The translations under genes and the position numbers were made by a program. This document shows, one piece after another, positions 5,570-9,168 of a DNA stretch of 9,168 nucleotides (position 1 is the stretch's first letter; every line of letters begins with the position of its first letter). The stretch is from Bacillota bacterium (lineage in GTDB: Bacteria; Bacillota; Clostridia; Peptostreptococcales; Anaerovoracaceae), in assembly GCA_030527065.1 (NCBI GenBank), contig JAUNBO010000002.1, positions 16,189 to 25,356 on the forward strand. The letters run 5' to 3'. Under the pieces are notes generated by a model. It saw only the letters and a program-made list of their open reading frames with translations, had not been told where the DNA came from and did not search any database.

Positions 5570-7492
5570 ATGGTCAAATTTTCGAGAATGCTTTTGTTGG
5601 CGCTTGCCGATGTCATAGGCATAAACGTCGCATATCTTATCGCTTTGCTGCTCCGTTTCGATTTTGATGTGGAAAGCAGCGTATTCGCAGGATTCCTGGC
5701 GGTCTATGTGGCGAACATGGGGTGGATCACCCTCATCAAGCTTCTGATTTTCTGGCTCTTCGGGCTCTATAACAGCCTGTGGAAATACGCCGGGATCCCG
5801 GAGCTGCTGAAGGTGGTACTGGCGGCTCTGGCGACTCTGGCGGGAGTGGCCCTCTTCCTGACCTTCACCCAGCAGCTTCTCCCCCGGAGCGTGCAGCTCA
5901 TGGCTTTTGTGCTGGACGTCTTTCTCATCGGAGGCATGCGGGTAGGCTTCCGGTCCGTGCGAAATCTGCGGAAGCCCGGCGCTCTGAACCTGAAAGCTGT
6001 CCAGGAGGCGGCGAAGAGCGGAAGCCCGCTGGAGCGGCAGCAGGTGCGGGTGATGCTGGTGGGAGCCGGCGACGCCGGCGCCTCTATGATAAAGGAGATA
6101 AAGAATCATCAGGCCTATGGCCGGAAAGCGGTGGTGGCGGTGGACGACGATCCCGCCAAGCAGGGAAGCCGCATCGCCGGCGTGAAGATCGCCGGCGGCC
6201 GGAAGGACATCCAGCGGCTGGCCCGGCAGTACCGGGTGGACGAGATCATCATCGCCATCCCTTCCGCCGGCAGCAAGGTCATTCAGGAAATCATCAATGA
6301 ATGCAGCAAGACCCAGTGTAAGATGAAGACCCTGCCCGCCCTCATAGATCTGATCAGCGACAGAGTGAGCATCAGCAAGCTCCGGGACGTGGAGATAGAG
6401 GACCTGCTGGGGCGGGACCCGGTGCAGGTGGACCTGAAGGAGATCAGCGGCTATCTGGAAGGGCGCATCGTCATGGTCACCGGCGGAGGCGGCTCCATCG
6501 GCTCGGAGCTCTGCCGGCAGATCGCCCGGTTCCGGCCCCGGAAGCTCATCGCTCTGGACATCTATGAAAACAGCGTATTTGAGCTGACCCAGGAGCTGCG
6601 GAGCGCATGGCCCGCCCTGGAGCTGGAGGCGGTCATCGCATCTGTCCGGGACCGGCAGCGCATGGAGGAAATCTTCCGGCGCTACACCCCCCATGTGGTC
6701 TTTCACGCCGCCGCCCACAAGCACGTGCCCCTGATGGAATTCAATTCCCGGGAGGCGGTGCTGAACAATGTTTTAGGGACTGAAAATCTGCTGGAGCTGG
6801 CGGAGGACCATGCGGTGGACCGCTTCGTCCTCATCTCCACGGACAAGGCCGTCAATCCCACAAACGTGATGGGGGCCAGCAAACGGATGGCGGAGATGCT
6901 CATGCAGAACAAGAGCCGGAACTCCCGGACGTCCTATTCCGCCGTGCGCTTCGGCAACGTGCTGGGCAGCAACGGCAGCGTGCTCCCCATCTTCCGGAAG
7001 CAGATAGAAAACGGGGGGCCGGTCACAGTGACCCACCCGGAGGTGACCCGCTATTTCATGACCATCCCGGAGGCCAGCCAGCTGGTGATCCAGGCCGGGG
7101 CCATGGCCAACGGAGGGGAAATCTTCATCCTGGACATGGGAGAGCCCATGAAGATCATGGACCTGGCGGAAAACATCATACGCATGTCCGGCTTTACGCC
7201 TTATGTGGATATAGACATCGTGGTGACGGGGCTGCGCCCCGGAGAAAAGCTTTATGAGGAGCTGCTTTTGGATGAAGAGGGCATTCTGAAAACCGGGCAC
7301 GATAAGATATATATAGGAAAGCCGACGCCTCTGCCGGAAGCCCTGAAACGGCTGCTGGACGATCCGGAGGGCATGGAGCGGCTGAGAGAGGACGTCTGTA
7401 AGATGACGGACGGGGAGGCAAGGGCCTGGCTCCACAGGATGGTGCCGAATTATAAAGAGGCCTCCGGGAAGAGTCCCGATAAGGAGGGCTGA
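5570..7492 (+). CDS. Nucleotide-sugar 4,6-dehydratase, CapD/WbpM/PglF type
   Basis: This 640-residue membrane-anchored enzyme is full length for the long SDR dehydratase class. Four hydrophobic segments (about 8-28, 40-65, 80-100, 108-124) precede a Rossmann-like domain with GAGDAG at 165-170. The catalytic SDR domain then starts at about 298 with the NAD-binding TGGGGSIGSE (304-313). The active-site region has STDKAV (423-428) and MGASK (434-438), the Met-x3-Lys that replaces Tyr-x3-Lys in this class. Later family motifs are VRFGNVLGSNGSV (459-471), TRYFMTIPEA (493-502) and GLRPGEKLYEELL (554-566). Characterised relatives convert UDP-GlcNAc to a 4-keto-6-deoxy sugar for surface glycans; the substrate here is inferred. 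AAGAGGG at 5559-5565 precedes the ATG. The stop is three bases before pgi, implying one operon. No partner aminotransferase or glycosyltransferase is present in the window. Confidence 0.92.
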   Translation: MVKFSRMLLLALADVIGINVAYLIALLLRFDFDVESSVFAGFLAVYVANMGWITLIKLLIFWLFGLYNSLWKYAGIPELLKVVLAALATLAGVALFLTFTQQLLPRSVQLMAFVLDVFLIGGMRVGFRSVRNLRKPGALNLKAVQEAAKSGSPLERQQVRVMLVGAGDAGASMIKEIKNHQAYGRKAVVAVDDDPAKQGSRIAGVKIAGGRKDIQRLARQYRVDEIIIAIPSAGSKVIQEIINECSKTQCKMKTLPALIDLISDRVSISKLRDVEIEDLLGRDPVQVDLKEISGYLEGRIVMVTGGGGSIGSELCRQIARFRPRKLIALDIYENSVFELTQELRSAWPALELEAVIASVRDRQRMEEIFRRYTPHVVFHAAAHKHVPLMEFNSREAVLNNVLGTENLLELAEDHAVDRFVLISTDKAVNPTNVMGASKRMAEMLMQNKSRNSRTSYSAVRFGNVLGSNGSVLPIFRKQIENGGPVTVTHPEVTRYFMTIPEASQLVIQAGAMANGGEIFILDMGEPMKIMDLAENIIRMSGFTPYVDIDIVVTGLRPGEKLYEELLLDEEGILKTGHDKIYIGKPTPLPEALKRLLDDPEGMERLREDVCKMTDGEARAWLHRMVPNYKEASGKSPDKEG

Positions 7493-7495
7493 GAG

Positions 7496-8764
7496 ATGGA
7501 AGAAAAGAGAGAGAGCCTGAGATTGTCGTTGGCGGATTCTCTGGTGACGGAGCAGGAGACCGGCCTCTGGCAGGAAGCCCTGGGGGCGGCCCGGGAACGC
7601 CTGAATTCGGGCCGGGAGGAATTTACCGGCTGGGTCCGCCTGCCTCTGGAATACGACAGAGCGGAGCTGGAAGCCCTTCTGGCGGCGGCGGAGCGGATCC
7701 GGCGTCAGTGCCAGGTCCTGGTGGTGATCGGCATAGGAGGCTCTTATCTGGGAGCCAGGGCCGGGCTGGAAATGCTGTCCCACAGCTTCCGCCGGGAGCT
7801 GTTTCCCAGAGACGGGGAAGACTGGCCTGTGGTCTACTTTGCGGGGCACAACATCAGCGGCACCTATCACAGGGAGCTGCTGGAGCTCATAGAGGAAAAG
7901 GAAGTATGCCTCTGCGTCATCTCCAAGTCCGGCGTCACGGCGGAGCCCGCCATCGCTTTCGCTCTGCTGAAAGAGGCCCTCTGCCGGAAGTACGGGGCGG
8001 CGGAAGCCGGGGAACGCATCTATGCCATCACGGACAGGGAAAGAGGCGTCCTCCGGCAGGAAGCGGACCGGGAGGGCTATGTGAGCTTTGTGGTGCCGGA
8101 CGATATAGGAGGCCGGTACTCGGTGCTGACGCCGGTGGGACTTCTGCCCATGGCGGCGGCAGGCCTGGATGTAAAGGCCATGCTGGAGGGGGCGGCCTCC
8201 GCCCTGGCTCTGGAAGAAGACTGCGGCCGTTACGCCGCCGCACGGAACGCCCTGTTCCGGCGGGGGAAGTGCATAGAGGTCTTTGAAAGCTACGAGCCCA
8301 AGCTGGCTTATTTCGCCGAGTGGCTGAAGCAGCTTTTCGGAGAGAGCGAGGGCAAGGAGGAAAAGGGGATCTTTCCCGCTTCCCTGCAATTCAGCACAGA
8401 CCTTCATTCCATGGGACAATTCCTGCAGGAGGGAAATCCGGTGTTCTTTGAAACGGTCCTCTGCGTGGAGGAGCCGGAGAGGGACCTGAAGGTGCCGGAA
8501 AGCGCCGGAGGCCTGTTTGCGGGGAAGAGTCTCAATACGGTCAACCGGGCGGCTCTGGAAGGAGTCGCGGCCGCACATAAGGCGGCGGGGAGGCCCATCG
8601 TCCGCATAGAAATTCCCGCCCTGACCCCTTATTATTTTGGACAGATGGTCCATTTCTTTGAAACGTCCTGCGCCCTGTCCGCATACCTGATGGGCGTGGA
8701 CCCTTTCAACCAACCGGGAGTAGAGCAGTATAAGAAAGAGATGCGGGCGCAGCTGGCGGAATGA
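7496..8764 (+). CDS. pgi: Glucose-6-phosphate isomerase
   Basis: The enzyme interconverts glucose 6-phosphate and fructose 6-phosphate in the cytosol. The 422-residue protein is the short Firmicute type and aligns with the roughly 450-residue Bacillus enzyme from memory. It is about 8 residues shorter at the N terminus and about 18 shorter at the C terminus. Motifs in order are VIGIGGSYLGAR (77-88), SKSGVTAEPA for the phosphate loop (143-152), DDIGGRYSVLTPVGLLP (202-218), FGESEGK with the likely base E283 (281-287), STDLHSMGQ with H304 (300-308), and DPFNQPGVEQYK with K413 (402-413). R207 fits the conserved active-site Arg. Two motifs differ from the usual form: SGTTTE reads SGVTAE, and NPFDQPGVE reads DPFNQPGVE. 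Key catalytic residues remain, so activity is expected. AAGGAGGG (7481-7488) lies seven bases before the ATG and inside the end of the capD-like gene. Confidence 0.95.
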   Translation: MEEKRESLRLSLADSLVTEQETGLWQEALGAARERLNSGREEFTGWVRLPLEYDRAELEALLAAAERIRRQCQVLVVIGIGGSYLGARAGLEMLSHSFRRELFPRDGEDWPVVYFAGHNISGTYHRELLELIEEKEVCLCVISKSGVTAEPAIAFALLKEALCRKYGAAEAGERIYAITDRERGVLRQEADREGYVSFVVPDDIGGRYSVLTPVGLLPMAAAGLDVKAMLEGAASALALEEDCGRYAAARNALFRRGKCIEVFESYEPKLAYFAEWLKQLFGESEGKEEKGIFPASLQFSTDLHSMGQFLQEGNPVFFETVLCVEEPERDLKVPESAGGLFAGKSLNTVNRAALEGVAAAHKAAGRPIVRIEIPALTPYYFGQMVHFFETSCALSAYLMGVDPFNQPGVEQYKKEMRAQLAE

Positions 8765-8803
8765 GGCCCGCATGAGGCAGACAGAGAGAAGGAGGAAAGA
8801 GAA

Positions 8804-9168
8804 ATGGCTTTTGTAACATGGGAAAAGAAGGAAGGCGCGGCCGTCGTCACCATAAACAGGCCGGAGGCCATGAATGCGCTGAACGAAACGGTCCTGAAGG
8901 AGCTGGAGGCCGCCGTGGAGGGGGCTGCCGGAGATCCGGAAGTGCTGGTGCTGATTTTCACCGGGACGGGCAAGGCCTTTGTGGCCGGTGCGGACATTGC
9001 AGGCATGCAGCCTCTGGACCAGGCCGGAGGAATGGCCTGGGGGCAGCTGGGACAGGCGGTATTCCGCCGCATAGAGACCCTGGAGAAGCCCACCATCGCC
9101 GCCGTCAACGGCTTTGCCCTGGGAGGAGGCTGCGAGCTGGCCATGGCCTGCGATATGCGCATTGCAGG
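8804..9168 (+). CDS. Enoyl-CoA hydratase/crotonase (5' part, runs off the window)
   Basis: The first 121 residues of a crotonase-superfamily enzyme of normal length about 260 are present; the right edge cuts the gene. The ATG at 8804 follows AAGGAGG (8789-8795) with eight bases between. Visible hallmarks are INRPEAMNALN (17-27), the oxyanion-hole motif KAFVAGADI (57-65), and AAVNGFALGGGCELAMACD (99-117). E111 corresponds to the first catalytic Glu (Glu144 of the rat enzyme). The second catalytic Glu lies beyond the edge. The sequence resembles clostridial Crt, which dehydrates 3-hydroxybutyryl-CoA to crotonyl-CoA in butyrate formation, but the superfamily is wide and the assignment needs the downstream genes. 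It begins 39 bases after pgi with no visible terminator or promoter between, so read-through from the pgi operon is possible. Confidence 0.9.
   Translation, partial: MAFVTWEKKEGAAVVTINRPEAMNALNETVLKELEAAVEGAAGDPEVLVLIFTGTGKAFVAGADIAGMQPLDQAGGMAWGQLGQAVFRRIETLEKPTIAAVNGFALGGGCELAMACDMRIA

Noticed and set aside
4997..6724. Long minus-strand open frame of 575 codons opposite the COG2426 and capD-like genes
   Set aside because: The translation is His/Gln/Arg-rich with no recognisable motif and no convincing binding site. It lies opposite two well-supported genes and is a by-product of GC-rich codon use.
6773..8773. Long minus-strand open frame of 666 codons opposite capD end and pgi
   Set aside because: Same reasoning: low-complexity composition, no family motifs, fully antisense to recognised enzymes.
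8761..8778. Direct repeat ATGAGGC between pgi and the crotonase gene
   Set aside because: Seven bases repeated once, overlapping the pgi stop; likely chance.

Overview
The window is a high-GC stretch (about 60% by eye) of ordinary, densely packed bacterial chromosome. It carries six complete genes and one gene cut off by the right edge. Strong AAGGAGG-type ribosome binding sites, a short Bacillus/Clostridium-type glucose-6-phosphate isomerase, a DUF1015 protein and a crotonase of the kind found in butyrate pathways point to an anaerobic Firmicute. A high-GC Clostridia lineage (Lachnospiraceae/Oscillospiraceae-like) is my inference; I cannot name a genus.

Layout. Positions 1-63 are a leader with two mutually exclusive hairpins. 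Positions 64-2893 (+) hold a MurJ/MviN lipid flippase and a DUF1015 protein, one base apart. Positions 2861-4858 (-) hold a large O-antigen-ligase/Wzy-like polytopic membrane protein that converges on the DUF1015 gene with a 33-bp, codon-aligned overlap. Positions 4859-5059 form a divergent control region with a good sigma-A-type promoter on each strand. Positions 5060-8764 (+) hold a COG2426 small membrane protein, a CapD/WbpM-like nucleotide-sugar 4,6-dehydratase and glucose-6-phosphate isomerase, closely spaced as one probable operon. From 8804 (+) to the right edge lies the first part of an enoyl-CoA hydratase (crotonase).

How the genes fit together. The common theme is cell-envelope polysaccharide. 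MurJ flips an undecaprenyl-linked precursor. The ligase-like protein would join or polymerise undecaprenyl-linked glycans on the outer face. The CapD-like enzyme makes a 4-keto-6-deoxy amino-sugar nucleotide. Pgi interconverts G6P and F6P, the entry points to glucose- and GlcNAc-derived sugar nucleotides. No glycosyltransferase, aminotransferase or chain-length regulator is present, so this is not a full capsule cluster. The crotonase probably belongs to a following butyrate or beta-oxidation gene set.

No mobile element, CRISPR array, tRNA or rRNA was seen. I found no clearly new multi-gene system. The points most worth checking are the competing hairpins before murJ, the reciprocal TTA/TAA convergent overlap, the extracytoplasmic insert in the ligase-like protein, the changed conserved residues in Pgi, and a strong avoidance of TCGA that forces ATA codons before Glu/Asp.
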